Shown here: positions 24,492 to 34,600 of the stretch, piece after piece
Numbering within the stretch: the stretch's first letter is position 1
Layout: every line of letters begins with the position of its first letter
Source: Thiohalophilus sp.
GTDB taxonomy: Bacteria > Pseudomonadota > Gammaproteobacteria > UBA6429 > Thiohalophilaceae
Assembly: GCF_034522235.1 (NCBI RefSeq)
Contig: NZ_JAXHLN010000002.1
Coordinates: 98,896-162,895 of the forward strand
Direction: 5' to 3'
DNA length: 64,000 nucleotides
Position numbers and translations under genes: made by a program
The notes under the pieces: model-generated
What the model saw: the letters and a program-made list of their open reading frames with translations, nothing else
What the model was told of the DNA's origin: nothing
Databases searched by the model: none

Positions 24492-27400
24492 CGGTCTTCC
24501 TGGTTATCGTCAGCCTGGGCGAAGTGGCGGGCGCGCTGTTGCAAACAGGTGGCCAGTGTTTCCAGCAGGGTCTGTTTCGAGGTGGTGCTTTTGCGCAGCG
24601 CTGCACTGACCTGGCGTATGATATCGGCGTCCGGTTCGTGGTTGGAGAAAATGACCGTCGCCGGCAGCGTCGGGTGTTCCTTGAGGGTCTCCAGCAGGGT
24701 CAGGCCCGAGCCGTCGGGCAGCGAGACATCCAGCAGGAGCAGATCGAAGCGCTGTTTGTCGAGCAATTGGCGGGCCTCCTGCAGGGTCCGGGCGCTGAAA
24801 AGCGCGACCTGATCCTGCAGCATCAGGGTGATCAGCTGTTGCAGATCCGTATCATCATCCACATAGAGCACCCGGGGTTTGTCCGGCAGATGCTGCAGGG
24901 CACAGCGCACCGATTGCAGCAGGCGCGCCTGATCCAGCGGTTTGTCCAGCCAGTCGACGATATCCGCTGCGCCCCCCTCAAGCTGATTGCAGGCGTCATT
25001 GGCAACAGCTGAGACGACGATAATCGGCAGTTGCCGGGTGGCGGTGGACTCGCGCAGTTGCCGAATCAGATCCAGGCCGTGCTGGTCGGGCAGCAGGATA
25101 TCCAGCAGCAGTGCATCATAATGGTGCTGGCCGAGGGCGGTGCGTGTCTGTTCGGCGTTATGGGTAATATCGCTTTGATAGCCGTGGCGGGCCAGCATCA
25201 GCTGCAACAGGCCGGCAATATCGGCATCGTCCTCGCAGATCAGCAGGCGGTGGGGCCGGGGCGGCGTCAGGCTGATGATCTGATCCTTGATACGGGTGAT
25301 CGACTGCTGCTGATAAATCGGCATATCGAAATAGAATGTGGTGCCGACCCCCGGCTGGCTGACGAAACTGATCTGGCCGCCATGTTGCTCGATGATGGCG
25401 CGGGCGATACTCAGGCCCAGCCCGGTGCCGCCGGTAATGCGGCTGTCCGAGGCGTCGGCCTGGCCGAAACGCTCGAAGACCTTCTGGTGAAACTCGTCGG
25501 CGATGCCTTTGCCGTGGTCGGTGACACTGATGCGCACAAAGTGTGGCTGAAGCCGTGCGTCGATCTCGACCCGGCTGTGTGCAGGGGAAAATTTTACCGC
25601 GTTGGAGAGCAGGTTGTTCATCACCTGCATCAGGCGGTGTTCATCGGCAAACAGTTCGACGTCGGGGAGTGCGTCGGCCAGCACCAGATCCACATCGAAC
25701 GGCCGGGCGTAGGCCAGGTTGTTTTCCGCCGCCTGATTCAGAAAATCGGGCAGCCGCAACGGCTGGTAGTCGAAGGTCATCTCGCCCGATTCGATCTTGT
25801 TAATATCGAGAATATCGTTGATCAGATGTAGCAGGCGTTCGGCATTGCGGGAGGCGATGTCGATCAACGACAGGGCCTGTTGCGGCAGTTGTTCGCCCAG
25901 ATTGCCACTCAACAGACCAAGCGAGCCGCGAATCGAGGTCAGCGGCGTGCGCAGTTCATGACTGACCGTGGAGACAAACTCGTCGCGTATGCGTTCGATG
26001 CGCTTGCGTTCGGTAATGTCGACGCCGATCCCCAGAAAACCGATGCAGTTGCCCGCCTCGTCCGTCATTTCGGTAATTGACAACAGCACCGGCACCCGGC
26101 TGCCATCACGACAGATATAGGTCCACTCCTGCTCATCCGGCGTGCCTCGTCTGGCCAGGGCGACAAAGGCTTCAAAGCCCGGCTCAATGGTGGTCTCCAG
26201 CTCTTCGCTCAACTCGTGGGCGCGGATTGCGATCTCCTGGGGATCATGGAACAGCATGGGGTTATGGCGGCCGATTACCTCCCTGGCAGCATAGCCCAGC
26301 GTCCGTTCGGCCGCATTGTTAAAGCTCATGATGGTGCCGGCGACATCGGTGGCGATAATAGTGAAGTTGGCGCTGTTGAGAATGGCGTTCTTGATGCCCA
26401 GGGTGTGCGAGAGCATCTCCGCGTTGGCTTTTGACTCGGTGATATCGCGCAGCGACAGCGAGGCCCCCTGCAGGGTCGGGTGGATAGCCACTTCGAGCCA
26501 TTTGCCGCTGGCCGGATAAAAACAGTCAAACTGGCAAGAGCGTTCATTGCGCAGAGTGTCGTTGAGGGCCTCGCCCAACAAGGCCAGCAATTCGGGCGCT
26601 ACCGTCTGCAGCGGATGGCCGACCAGTTGTTCCGCCTGCAGATTGAGCAGGCTGCGGGTCAGTGAGTTGGCATAAAGAATGGTTTGCTCGCGATCCACGG
26701 CCACAAAGGCTTCGGCAGTACTCTCCAGGATATGGCTGATGGTATTGCGCTGTTCCATCAACTGCTCTTCAAACTGGATATGCGCCAGCTCCATGCTCAG
26801 CCACTGGGCCATCAGTTGCACCAGCTCCTGTTCGGCCTGACTGAAAGGGGTGTCACGGGGCTCGGGATCGGAGAAGCTCAGGGTGCCGTACAGCCGGCCG
26901 CCGGTATAGATCGGTGTGCCGATATAGCACTCCAACGGGTGTTGCGCATAACAATGCAGATAGCGCCAGTCTGATTCCCCGGCATGGGTTACCGAAGTAA
27001 TGACCTGGTGCTTCAGGGTCTGGCTGCAGTAGCTCTCATTCAGCGGATAGGTCCGGCCTTCCTCCAGCTGGTTGGCCGGCGTGCTGGCATACAAAATGGT
27101 GATCTCTCCCTGGCTGACGCGCGACAGCACACCGATTTGCAGATCCAGCTGATCGCAGCCATAGGCGAGCAGCTTGCGGGTCTTGTCGGCAAAGTCGAGA
27201 TCCGAGGCGATGATGTCATACAGCCGGGCGAGCCGTTCTTCGCTCTTGCGCAGGGCCCGGGTATGTTCCTCAACCTGGCCCTCGGCATACTTGCGGCGGG
27301 TCAGGGTGCTGTTGATGACCCCGGCAATCAAAAATGAGATGGCCAGCGTGGCGAACAGGGCAAACCACGGCATCAGCGACGGTTGATCGGGAAAACGACC

Positions 27401-28198
27401 CGGCACCGGACGGATGAGCAGGGTCCAGTTCTGATCCAGAATGTGCAGGGAGCGCCGGTAATCGTCCTTTTTCGCCGTCAGCGTCGACAGTGAGACCTGG
27501 CGGGTCTGGCTGTCGGCGGAATGGTGAAAAAGCAGCTGATTGTTGTGATCCAGGATGATCAGATTCATGGCGCGCCTGGCCGTGGTGCGGTGGCTCAGGG
27601 CGGCGTCAATAAACTCGTTAAAGTCGAGTAACAGGGCGATCACGCCGCGCAAGCGGCGGTTGTCGGCGTGATACACCGGTAAAAACAGCCGGATCGATTG
27701 GAGTTGCTGTTCGGGCGCCTGGCGTTGATCGGGCAGTACCAGCAGTTGCCGCGCATCTCCGGCGGCCTGCAGCTGCCGGCGCAAGGCGGCATTGTCGGCC
27801 AGATTCAAGCCGCCCAGGGTCGAACGAAAACTCTCGGGTTCGGCGAACCTCACCGGATAGGCGGGCGGGTCGTCAGGCACCTGCGGCGCCCAGAACACGC
27901 CCTTGATGTAGTGATGGCGCAAGGCTACCTCGCGCACATAGGTGGCGAATTCGTGCCGTTCCACTTCGTCGGAGGCCGCGTAGAGGCCGCGCAGGCCCTG
28001 TAATATCTTGTCCAGCACATCACCTTCGGCGTGCAGCGCGTGGTAATGCTCATCAAAGGCCAGCTGCAGACTGTAATCGAGGCTCTTTTGCTGGTTATCC
28101 CGGATATAGAGGAACAGGGCGATCGCTACGGCGGTGCCCAGAATCATGATGCCCAGGCACAGACGGTTCAGATAGGCGCGAAGACCGGTTTTCTGCAA
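24488..28198 (-). CDS. Hybrid sensor histidine kinase (CHASE-GAF-PAS-PAS-HisKA-HATPase-REC-REC)
   Basis: 1236-aa inner-membrane sensor kinase. A first transmembrane helix (about 13-31) precedes a periplasmic CHASE domain (about 55-260, with IKGVFWAPQVP). A second helix (about 278-297), a coiled linker, a GAF domain (about 330-475) and two PAS domains (about 490-590 and 605-735) follow. The HisKA box is FVSTVSHELRTPL with phospho-His747. The ATPase has N, G1 and G2 boxes (NNLLSNAVKF, DHGKGI, GGTGLGLSI). Two receiver domains carry Asp1033 and Asp1157. The start is a TTG at 28198 with weak ribosome signal, so the first residues are uncertain. It is in an operon with the CheY-like gene; the signal is unknown. 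Confidence 0.92.
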   Translation of the reverse strand: MQKTGLRAYLNRLCLGIMILGTAVAIALFLYIRDNQQKSLDYSLQLAFDEHYHALHAEGDVLDKILQGLRGLYAASDEVERHEFATYVREVALRHHYIKGVFWAPQVPDDPPAYPVRFAEPESFRSTLGGLNLADNAALRRQLQAAGDARQLLVLPDQRQAPEQQLQSIRLFLPVYHADNRRLRGVIALLLDFNEFIDAALSHRTTARRAMNLIILDHNNQLLFHHSADSQTRQVSLSTLTAKKDDYRRSLHILDQNWTLLIRPVPGRFPDQPSLMPWFALFATLAISFLIAGVINSTLTRRKYAEGQVEEHTRALRKSEERLARLYDIIASDLDFADKTRKLLAYGCDQLDLQIGVLSRVSQGEITILYASTPANQLEEGRTYPLNESYCSQTLKHQVITSVTHAGESDWRYLHCYAQHPLECYIGTPIYTGGRLYGTLSFSDPEPRDTPFSQAEQELVQLMAQWLSMELAHIQFEEQLMEQRNTISHILESTAEAFVAVDREQTILYANSLTRSLLNLQAEQLVGHPLQTVAPELLALLGEALNDTLRNERSCQFDCFYPASGKWLEVAIHPTLQGASLSLRDITESKANAEMLSHTLGIKNAILNSANFTIIATDVAGTIMSFNNAAERTLGYAAREVIGRHNPMLFHDPQEIAIRAHELSEELETTIEPGFEAFVALARRGTPDEQEWTYICRDGSRVPVLLSITEMTDEAGNCIGFLGIGVDITERKRIERIRDEFVSTVSHELRTPLTSIRGSLGLLSGNLGEQLPQQALSLIDIASRNAERLLHLINDILDINKIESGEMTFDYQPLRLPDFLNQAAENNLAYARPFDVDLVLADALPDVELFADEHRLMQVMNNLLSNAVKFSPAHSRVEIDARLQPHFVRISVTDHGKGIADEFHQKVFERFGQADASDSRITGGTGLGLSIARAIIEQHGGQISFVSQPGVGTTFYFDMPIYQQQSITRIKDQIISLTPPRPHRLLICEDDADIAGLLQLMLARHGYQSDITHNAEQTRTALGQHHYDALLLDILLPDQHGLDLIRQLRESTATRQLPIIVVSAVANDACNQLEGGAADIVDWLDKPLDQARLLQSVRCALQHLPDKPRVLYVDDDTDLQQLITLMLQDQVALFSARTLQEARQLLDKQRFDLLLLDVSLPDGSGLTLLETLKEHPTLPATVIFSNHEPDADIIRQVSAALRKSTTSKQTLLETLATCLQQRARHFAQADDNQEDR

Positions 28199-28275
28199 GT
28201 TGTTGTCCCGTTAGCGGCTGCTGAGAGTCGTTGGCTCACTGGAACTAAGGTATCACTGTTCGAACCGACTGGCAT

Positions 28276-28338
28276 GTGGAAAGTGGGAAATGGGAAATGG
28301 GGAATGGGGAATGGGGAATGGGGAGTGGGGAGTGGGAG
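28276..28338. repeat. Heptanucleotide tandem repeat (GGGAATG-type)
   Basis: About nine 7-bp units of the kind GGGAAAT, GGGGAAT and GGGGAGT lie in one phase between the kinase start and the protease stop. Confidence 0.85.
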
Positions 28339-28393
28339 TAAACTGTAGCCTGATGAGGCCCCGCCGGCCGTCGAGCGGCCGACGGGAACAGGT

Positions 28394-29776
28394 TTAACGC
28401 AGATAGAGGAACAGGGCCCCGTTACCGCGACGAATATTGAGTAACAGTTGCTGACTGTTGCCGATCTGCTTGCGCATTTCGGCCAGGTTTTTGACCGGCT
28501 GGCGATTGACCGAGACGATCACATCATTGGGGCGCAGTCCGGCACTCCAGGCCGGGCTGCCCTGCTCGACCTCGCTGACCAGGACGCCTTCGATGCGCCC
28601 GTGCAGACGATGGCCTTCGGTAATGTCCGAGAAGCGGGCGCCGGTGAGATGGGCGTGCAGCTTTTCACCGCCCTGCTGCCGACTGACCGACTCTTCGACC
28701 GTGGCGGTCAGTGACAGGGTCTTGCCCTCGCGCAACACTTTCATGCGGACCTTGCTGCCGATGCGCAGCAGGCCGATGGCGTTGCGCAGGGTATTGGCGT
28801 CGCGCACCGGTTTGCCGTCGACCTCGATCACGATGTCACCGGCCTGCAGGCCCGACTTGTCGGCCGGTGAGCCGGGCGACACCTGGGTGATCACCGCGCC
28901 CCGGCCCTGTTCGAGATCGAAGGCCTGGGCCAGTTCCGGGGTCAGATCCTGGGCCTGGGCGCCGAGCTGCCCGCGGCGCACCTCGCCGTGTTCGACCAGC
29001 TGTCCCATGATTTCGCGTGCCATGTTGATCGGGATGGCGAAGCCGATACCGATATTGCCGCCGCTGCGTGAAAAGATGGCATTGTTGATCCCGACCAGTT
29101 CGCCGTTGAGATTGACCAGGGCGCCGCCGGAGTTGCCGGGATTGATCGAGGCGTCGGTCTGGATGAAATCCTCGTAGCCCTGAATCCCCAGGCCGCTGCG
29201 ATCCAGCGCACTGATAATGCCGGAGGTCACCGTCTGGCCGAGGCCGAAGGGATTGCCGATCGCGACCACGAAATCCCCGACCCGCAGACTGTCAGAATCG
29301 GCCAGCGGCACGGCGGTGAGGTTATCGGCCTCGATCCGGATCACCGCCACGTCGGAGTCGGGATCGGTGCCGATCAGCTCGGCGTCGTAACTGCTGCCGT
29401 TGCGCAGGGTGACCTTGATTTGATCCGCCTGCTCGATTACATGGTTGTTGGTCAGGATGTAGCCTTTGTCGGCATCGACGATGACCCCCGAGCCCAGGCT
29501 CTGGGTGCGCCGCTCACGTGGTTGTTCCGGCATATCGAAAAAGCGGCGGAAGAAAGGATCGTCCAGCAGCGGATTGCCGCGTACCCGTACCGTGCCGGTG
29601 GTGGCGATATTGACCACCGCCGGAGTGACTTTGTCCAGCATCGGCGCCAGGCTGGGCAGCGCCTGGCCCTGGCTGTCGTGGGTGGGCAGGGCGGCGGCGT
29701 TGCCGGCAACCAGCAGCAGGCCGAGTGCCAGCAGCAGAAAATGTCGAACGGGTTTGGCGGTAGTCAGACGTCTCAA
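28394..29776 (-). CDS. DegP/DegQ-family periplasmic serine protease
   Basis: 460-aa HtrA protease-chaperone for envelope protein quality control. A signal peptide (HFLLLALGLLLVAGNAAA) precedes the trypsin-like domain with triad His112 (TNNHVI), Asp142 (DSDVAVI) and Ser216 (GNSGGAL). Two PDZ domains follow (about 285-365 and 385-455). The short loop with PFFRRFFDMP before the catalytic histidine is typical of DegQ/MucD-like members. The single gene lies just downstream of two small heat-shock genes, which suits a stress role. Confidence 0.92.
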   Translation of the reverse strand: MRRLTTAKPVRHFLLLALGLLLVAGNAAALPTHDSQGQALPSLAPMLDKVTPAVVNIATTGTVRVRGNPLLDDPFFRRFFDMPEQPRERRTQSLGSGVIVDADKGYILTNNHVIEQADQIKVTLRNGSSYDAELIGTDPDSDVAVIRIEADNLTAVPLADSDSLRVGDFVVAIGNPFGLGQTVTSGIISALDRSGLGIQGYEDFIQTDASINPGNSGGALVNLNGELVGINNAIFSRSGGNIGIGFAIPINMAREIMGQLVEHGEVRRGQLGAQAQDLTPELAQAFDLEQGRGAVITQVSPGSPADKSGLQAGDIVIEVDGKPVRDANTLRNAIGLLRIGSKVRMKVLREGKTLSLTATVEESVSRQQGGEKLHAHLTGARFSDITEGHRLHGRIEGVLVSEVEQGSPAWSAGLRPNDVIVSVNRQPVKNLAEMRKQIGNSQQLLLNIRRGNGALFLYLR

Positions 29777-29904
29777 GATCGGCCTCCCTTTTACTACGGT
29801 ATCAATTTAAAGCCCGCCGTGGGCGGTGTTGGCATCGTTATAGTGCCTGACTGGCAGGTAAATGTTTCTCGAGTAAATGCAAGAATATGTAAAGAATAGA
29901 GATA

Positions 29905-30007
29905 AGTTGGCAGTTGGCAGTCATCAGTCGGCAGTCAGATGCTGTCAGGTAGCGCTGCGCGCAACCTGACCTGCAATTTCTGCCAACTGCATACTGCTAA
30001 CTGTTCA
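29905..30007. repeat. Heptamer arms flanking a REP hairpin (REP copy 2)
   Basis: AGTTGGC AGTTGGC AGTCATC AGTCGGC (29905-29932) faces CTGCCAA CTGCATA CTGCTAA CTGTTCA (29980-30007). Between them is the 27-nt hairpin 29944-29970, which matches 16031-16057 inverted. The right arm enters the 3' end of the hsp20 gene. Confidence 0.7.
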
Positions 30008-30497
30008 CTTCGATCTTGCGGCGCCGGGCGTGGCTGGCCTTGGGCAGGCTGATGCTCAGTATGCCGCGTTTATATCGGGCTTTGGCCTTGTCCTGGTCGA
30101 CCGCGATCGGCAGGGGGACGGCGCGCTGGAAGGCGCCGTAGGCGCATTCGCGGATATGGTAATCGCCCTCGGTCTGTTCCCGTTGCAGGCGTTTTTCCCC
30201 GCGCACCAGCAGGGTGTCGTCGACCACCGCGATATCGAAGTCATCGGATTCCATGCCCGGGACTTCCAGGCGCACAACCAGCTCCTCGCCCTTGTCCTGC
30301 ACATCCGCGGCCAGCACGCTCCAGCGGGCGCCGCGCAGCACGCCGACATCCTCGGCGGATTCCACCTCGCCCTCGCGGTTGACCGGATTGAAGCGGGTAA
30401 TGGCGTTGGCGGCCCGGTCCCGCAGCTGGGTCCAGCCCTCGCTGACGGTGTGCCAGGCACGGTTGAGTCCACGTTGCAGTTCAGCCATGGCGTTCAT
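29997..30497 (-). CDS. Hsp20/alpha-crystallin small heat-shock protein (1)
   Basis: 166-aa ATP-independent holdase. The alpha-crystallin domain spans about residues 55-160 and includes LVVRLEVPGMESDDFDI, a charged loop and the KARYKRGILSISLPK strand. The N-terminal arm is longer and more charged than in the second copy. The start is the ATG at 30497 with AAGGAG five bases upstream; a GTG two codons earlier overlaps that site. It is transcribed after the second hsp20 gene in the same direction with a REP hairpin between. Confidence 0.9.
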   Translation of the reverse strand: MNAMAELQRGLNRAWHTVSEGWTQLRDRAANAITRFNPVNREGEVESAEDVGVLRGARWSVLAADVQDKGEELVVRLEVPGMESDDFDIAVVDDTLLVRGEKRLQREQTEGDYHIRECAYGAFQRAVPLPIAVDQDKAKARYKRGILSISLPKASHARRRKIEVNS

Positions 30498-30533
30498 GGT
30501 CACTCCTTTAATATGAATGGTTACATGAAGTAG

Positions 30534-30561
30534 GCCGGATCAAGCCGCAGGCGGATCCGGC
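30534..30561. repeat. REP-like palindrome between the hsp20 genes
   Basis: GCCGGATC (30534-30541) and GATCCGGC (30554-30561) are exact complements around a GC-rich loop, similar to enterobacterial REP units; it may differentially stabilise the upstream mRNA. Confidence 0.65.
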
Positions 30562-30622
30562 ATCTCGAGCGTTAGCCGGTGGCTCCGCGTTGTCTGAGCC
30601 ACCCTGCGATTCAGCCAGTCGA

Positions 30623-31063
30623 TCAGCTTTCGACGCTGATCTTGCGCGGCTGCACGGCTTCCTTCTTGGGGATTGTGATCTCCACCACGCCGTTCATGCT
30701 CCTGGCCGAGATCTTCTCCGCATCGGCGGTATCCGGCAGGCTGAATCGGCGATAGAAGGCGCCGTACTGGCGTTCCACCCGCTTGTAGCCTTCGCGCTCG
30801 TCCTTCTTCTCGGACTCGCGTTCGCCCTTGATGGTCAAAATGCCGTTTTCCATGTGCACGTCCACATCCTTGGGATCCACGCCGGGGACATCGGCATGCA
30901 GGATGAAGGCGTCTTTGGTTTCCTTGATGTCCACTGCCGGAATCCAGTCGCTGGTGGCGATGGCGCTGCTTTCACCGCTTTCGCCGGTGCTTTCGAGCAT
31001 CTGATCCATTTCACGGCGGATCTGGGTCAGCATGCTCCAGGGTTCATAACGTACCAGGGTCAT
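30623..31063 (-). CDS. Hsp20/alpha-crystallin small heat-shock protein (2)
   Basis: 146-aa small heat-shock protein. It begins MTLVRYEPWSMLTQIRREMD, the typical start of bacterial class A Hsp20. Its alpha-crystallin domain covers about residues 40-138, with DWIPAVDIKE, ADVPGVDPKDVDVHMENGIL and MNGVVEITIPK. I use the ATG at 31063 with AAAGGAG upstream instead of a start ten codons earlier. A sigma-32-like promoter lies about 90-120 bp upstream. Probably co-expressed with the next hsp20 gene. Confidence 0.92.
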   Translation of the reverse strand: MTLVRYEPWSMLTQIRREMDQMLESTGESGESSAIATSDWIPAVDIKETKDAFILHADVPGVDPKDVDVHMENGILTIKGERESEKKDEREGYKRVERQYGAFYRRFSLPDTADAEKISARSMNGVVEITIPKKEAVQPRKISVES

Positions 31064-31151
31064 GATTCGTTCTCCTTTATTGCAAATAAACAACGTTGGT
31101 TGAATTTATTCGCAGGTGTTGCTGTGCGCACAGTGTCCATCTGCTTGAAGG

Positions 31152-31182
31152 GGATATGGGTGTGAGCCGGGTTTTTATCAAG
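31152..31182 (-). promoter_or_regulatory. Sigma-32-like heat-shock promoter
   Basis: On the minus strand CTTGATA (31182-31176) and CCCATATCC (31160-31152) are separated by 15 bp, close to the sigma-32 consensus CTTGAAA and CCCCATNT, and point at the hsp20 pair. Confidence 0.5.
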
Positions 31183-31309
31183 TGGGACCGGCAAATGCGT
31201 TGTCGATTCAGCCGGGTGGTGGTCGGTCGGTCTGGGGCGTTTTGGCCAAAACGGCCATAACGTGAGTAGCCCCTAACCCCCGGAGCAGCGTCCCGGGCCA
31301 ATATTAGAA

Positions 31310-31325
31310 GCACAATATATAGTTC
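31310..31325. promoter_or_regulatory. Weak NrdR-box-like site
   Basis: GCACAATATATAGTTC resembles the NrdR consensus core (ACACNATATATNGTGT type) with mismatches in the outer bases. It lies 166 bp from the stronger site, so it is not a classical tandem pair. Confidence 0.3.
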
Positions 31326-31475
31326 TGGCGGGGTAAAAAATCCGTTTCGCACCGCTTCGGCGCAGACGCCCTGATAATAGTGCAAGTTATTGTTTGTTAA
31401 GGGTAAACCCTAACTTGTAAAACAGGCGATAAAGCATTGACAGACCCCGCTGGTGGTCCTAAGCTCCTACATCAA

Positions 31476-31491
31476 ACACAATATCTAGTGT
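31476..31491 (+). promoter_or_regulatory. NrdR box upstream of nrdJa
   Basis: ACACAATATCTAGTGT fits the 16-bp NrdR palindrome and extends to CAAACAC/GTGTTTG arms. NrdR represses ribonucleotide reductase operons when ATP/dATP load is high. The site is 125 bp before the nrdJa start. Confidence 0.6.
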
Positions 31492-31615
31492 TTGCCGGAT
31501 TGAGCTGTAAACCAGTTGTACCCGCCGTACCCGAGAACGCCGCTTGCCGTAGATAACAAGGCGGTCCGGGTGATTGATTTTATTGATTTTTATCGCACCG
31601 GGAGGATCACCCTAC

Positions 31616-34600
31616 ATGAGCGCCCAGCTACACAAACTGCCCGCCGGCAGTGTCAAAGAAATCCCGTTCCAGGACGCATCCCTCGATATCTGGGACAAAA
31701 AATATCGCCTCAAGAGCAAGGACGGTCAGATCATCGACCAGAGTATGGACGACACCTACAAACGGGTGGCCCGGGCGCTGGCCGACGTGGAGGAAACCCC
31801 GGAGCAGCAGGAGTACTGGTACGAGCAGTTCCTCTGGGCCCTGCGCCAGGGCGCCATCCCCGCCGGGCGCATCACCTCCAACGCCGGCGCGCTGGCCCAC
31901 AAGCCGGCCACCTCCACCATCAACTGCACCGTCTCCGGCACCATCGAGGACTCGATGGACGACATATTAAACAAGGTGCATGAAGCAGGGCTTACTCTGA
32001 AGTCGGGTTCAGGTATAGGTTATGACTTCTCCACACTGCGTCCCAGGGGCGCCTATGTCTCCGGCGCCGGGGCCTATACCTCCGGGCCGCTGTCGTTCAT
32101 GGATATCTACGACAAGATGTGCTTCACCGTCTCCTCCGCCGGCGGGCGCCGCGGCGCGCAGATGGCCACCTTCGAGGTCGGCCACCCGGACGTGATGGAC
32201 TTCATTCGCGCCAAGCGCGAAAACGCCCGCCTGCGTCAGTTCAACCTCTCCTTGCTGATCACCGACGAGTTTATGCAGGCGGTGGAAAGCGACGGCTGGT
32301 GGCAACTGGCCTTCCCGCTGACCGAGAAGGAGATCACCGAAGACGGCATCGATCTCAAGGACAGCGAGCAGATCATCTGGCGTGACTGGCCGGTCAAGAA
32401 CAAGTACTTCACCAACAAGGAAGGGCTGGTGGCCTGCAAGGTGTACAAGACCCTCAAGGCCAAGCACCTGTGGAACATGATCATGAACTCCACCTACGAC
32501 TTCGCCGAGCCGGGGTTCATCCTGATCGATCGGGTCAACGAACAGAACAACAACTGGTACTGCGAGAACATCCGGGCGACCAATCCGTGTGTCACGGCCG
32601 ATACCCGTCTGCATACCCAGTACGGCATGGTCGAAATCGGTGAACTGTACAAATCCGGCGCCGAGCTGCAAACCACTGTGGATACCCGGGCGCTGGGTCA
32701 GGACGGCCGGGGCACCGATGTGCGTTCGGCGGTACCGGCCTTCATGACCGCCGGCGAGGCGGATGTCTATCGGGTTACCACCAAAGAAGGTTATGAAATC
32801 AAGGCCACCGAGTGGCATGACTTCTATACCGGTCGGGGCAAAATTCCGCTGAGTGAGCTCAAGGAAGGCGACAGTCTGCTGGTGCAATCCGGCAAGGGCC
32901 AGTTTGGCAATGAAGGTTCAAAAGAACTGGGCATGTTGCTGGGGCTGATTGCCGGCGACGGCCACTTCACCCATCGCGGTGGCGGCAAGGAGGCGGCGAT
33001 TGTCAATTTCTGGGGCGAGGATCGGGTGCTTGCCCCGGCCATTGTTAACTATGTCAACTCGCTGATCGGCGATGTGGCCATGACGCCGCGCGCTTACCAT
33101 GTTTCCCCGGTCGCCGTACCGGATCGCAATCACGTGTTCGTCCGCTCGGTGATTCTGGCGCGGGTGCTCGAACATTACGGTTTCACCAAACAGACCAAAC
33201 TGCAGGTGCCGGAAGTCGTCTGGCGCGGCTCGCAAGAGTGCATCAAGGGTTACCTGCGCGCCCTGTTCCAGGCCGACGGCACGGTGAATATCTCCGGCAA
33301 GAGCCAGAGCTGCTCCATTCGCCTCGCCTCCAGTCACAGGAAGCTGTTGCAGGAAGTGCAGATGCTGCTGTCCAACTTCGGCGTTCTGTGCCGCATCCAC
33401 AAACGCCGCGATGCCGGCGAGCGGATGTTGCCCGACGGTCATGGCGGCAGCAAGGCATACAACTGCCAGGCCGACTATGAACTGATTATCGACGGCGAGT
33501 CCCGCGAACAGTTCATGGACGAGATCGGATTCCTGCTCGATTACAAAAACGATCGTTATCGTGAATGGGCCGCCGAGCGTGCGCTGTACAAGACCCAGAA
33601 ATTCGCCGCCACCATCGAGTCGATTGAGTATGTGGGCCGGGAAGCCGTCTTCGATACCACCCAGCAGGATCACAACACCGTGATCTTCAACGGGCTGGTC
33701 ACAGGGCAATGCGGGGAGCAGCCATTACCGCCCTACGGCTCCTGCCTGCTGGGTTCCATCAACCTGACCAAGTTCGTGCGCAAGCCGTTCACCAGTGAGG
33801 CGAGCTTCGACTGGGAGGAATATCAAAAGGTGGTCAGCATCTTCACCCGCATGCTGGATAACGTGGTCGAGATCAACGGCCTGCCACTGGAAGGCCAGCG
33901 CAACGAGATCCTGAGCAAGCGTCGTCACGGCATGGGCTTCCTGGGCCTGGGTTCCACGCTGACCATGCTGCGCATGAAATACGGCAGCTGCGAGTCGGTC
34001 GAGTTCACCGAGAAAGTCAGCCGCGAGCTGGCGCTGGAAGGCTGGCGCACCGGCCTGGCCCTGGCCGAGGAAAAAGGCCCGGCGCCGATCATGGAGCAGG
34101 AGTTCAAGGTCACCGCCGACATGCTGCGCTGGCGCCCGGAGATGAAAAAGGACGGCATCAAGGTCGGCCAGAAACTCAAGGGCAAGGTGCTGCAGGCCCG
34201 GTACAGCCGCTATATGCAGAAGATGGCCGAGGTGGATCCGGAACTGGTCGAGCAGATCGCCGAGAAGGGCGTGCGCTTCACCCATCACAGCTCCATCGCC
34301 CCCACCGGCACCATCTCCCTGTCGCTGGCCAACAACGCCAGTAACGGCATCGAGCCCTCGTTCGCGCACCACTACGCGCGCAACGTGATCCGCGAAGGGC
34401 GCAAATCAAAAGAGAAGGTCGACGTCTTCTCCTTCGAGCTGCTGGCCTACCGCGAGCTGGTCAACCAGAAGGCGATGCCCTACAGCGAGGAAGAGGAAGC
34501 GAAACTGCCCGACTACTTCATCACCGCCGAGGACATCACGCCCAAGGAACACGTCGACATCCAGGCCGCCTCGCAGAAGTGGGTGGACTCGTCCATCTCC

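Noticed and set aside
31180..31615. Cobalamin riboswitch before the B12-dependent reductase
   Set aside because: No B12-box sequence or GCCACTG-type motif was found; NrdR-type sites are present instead.
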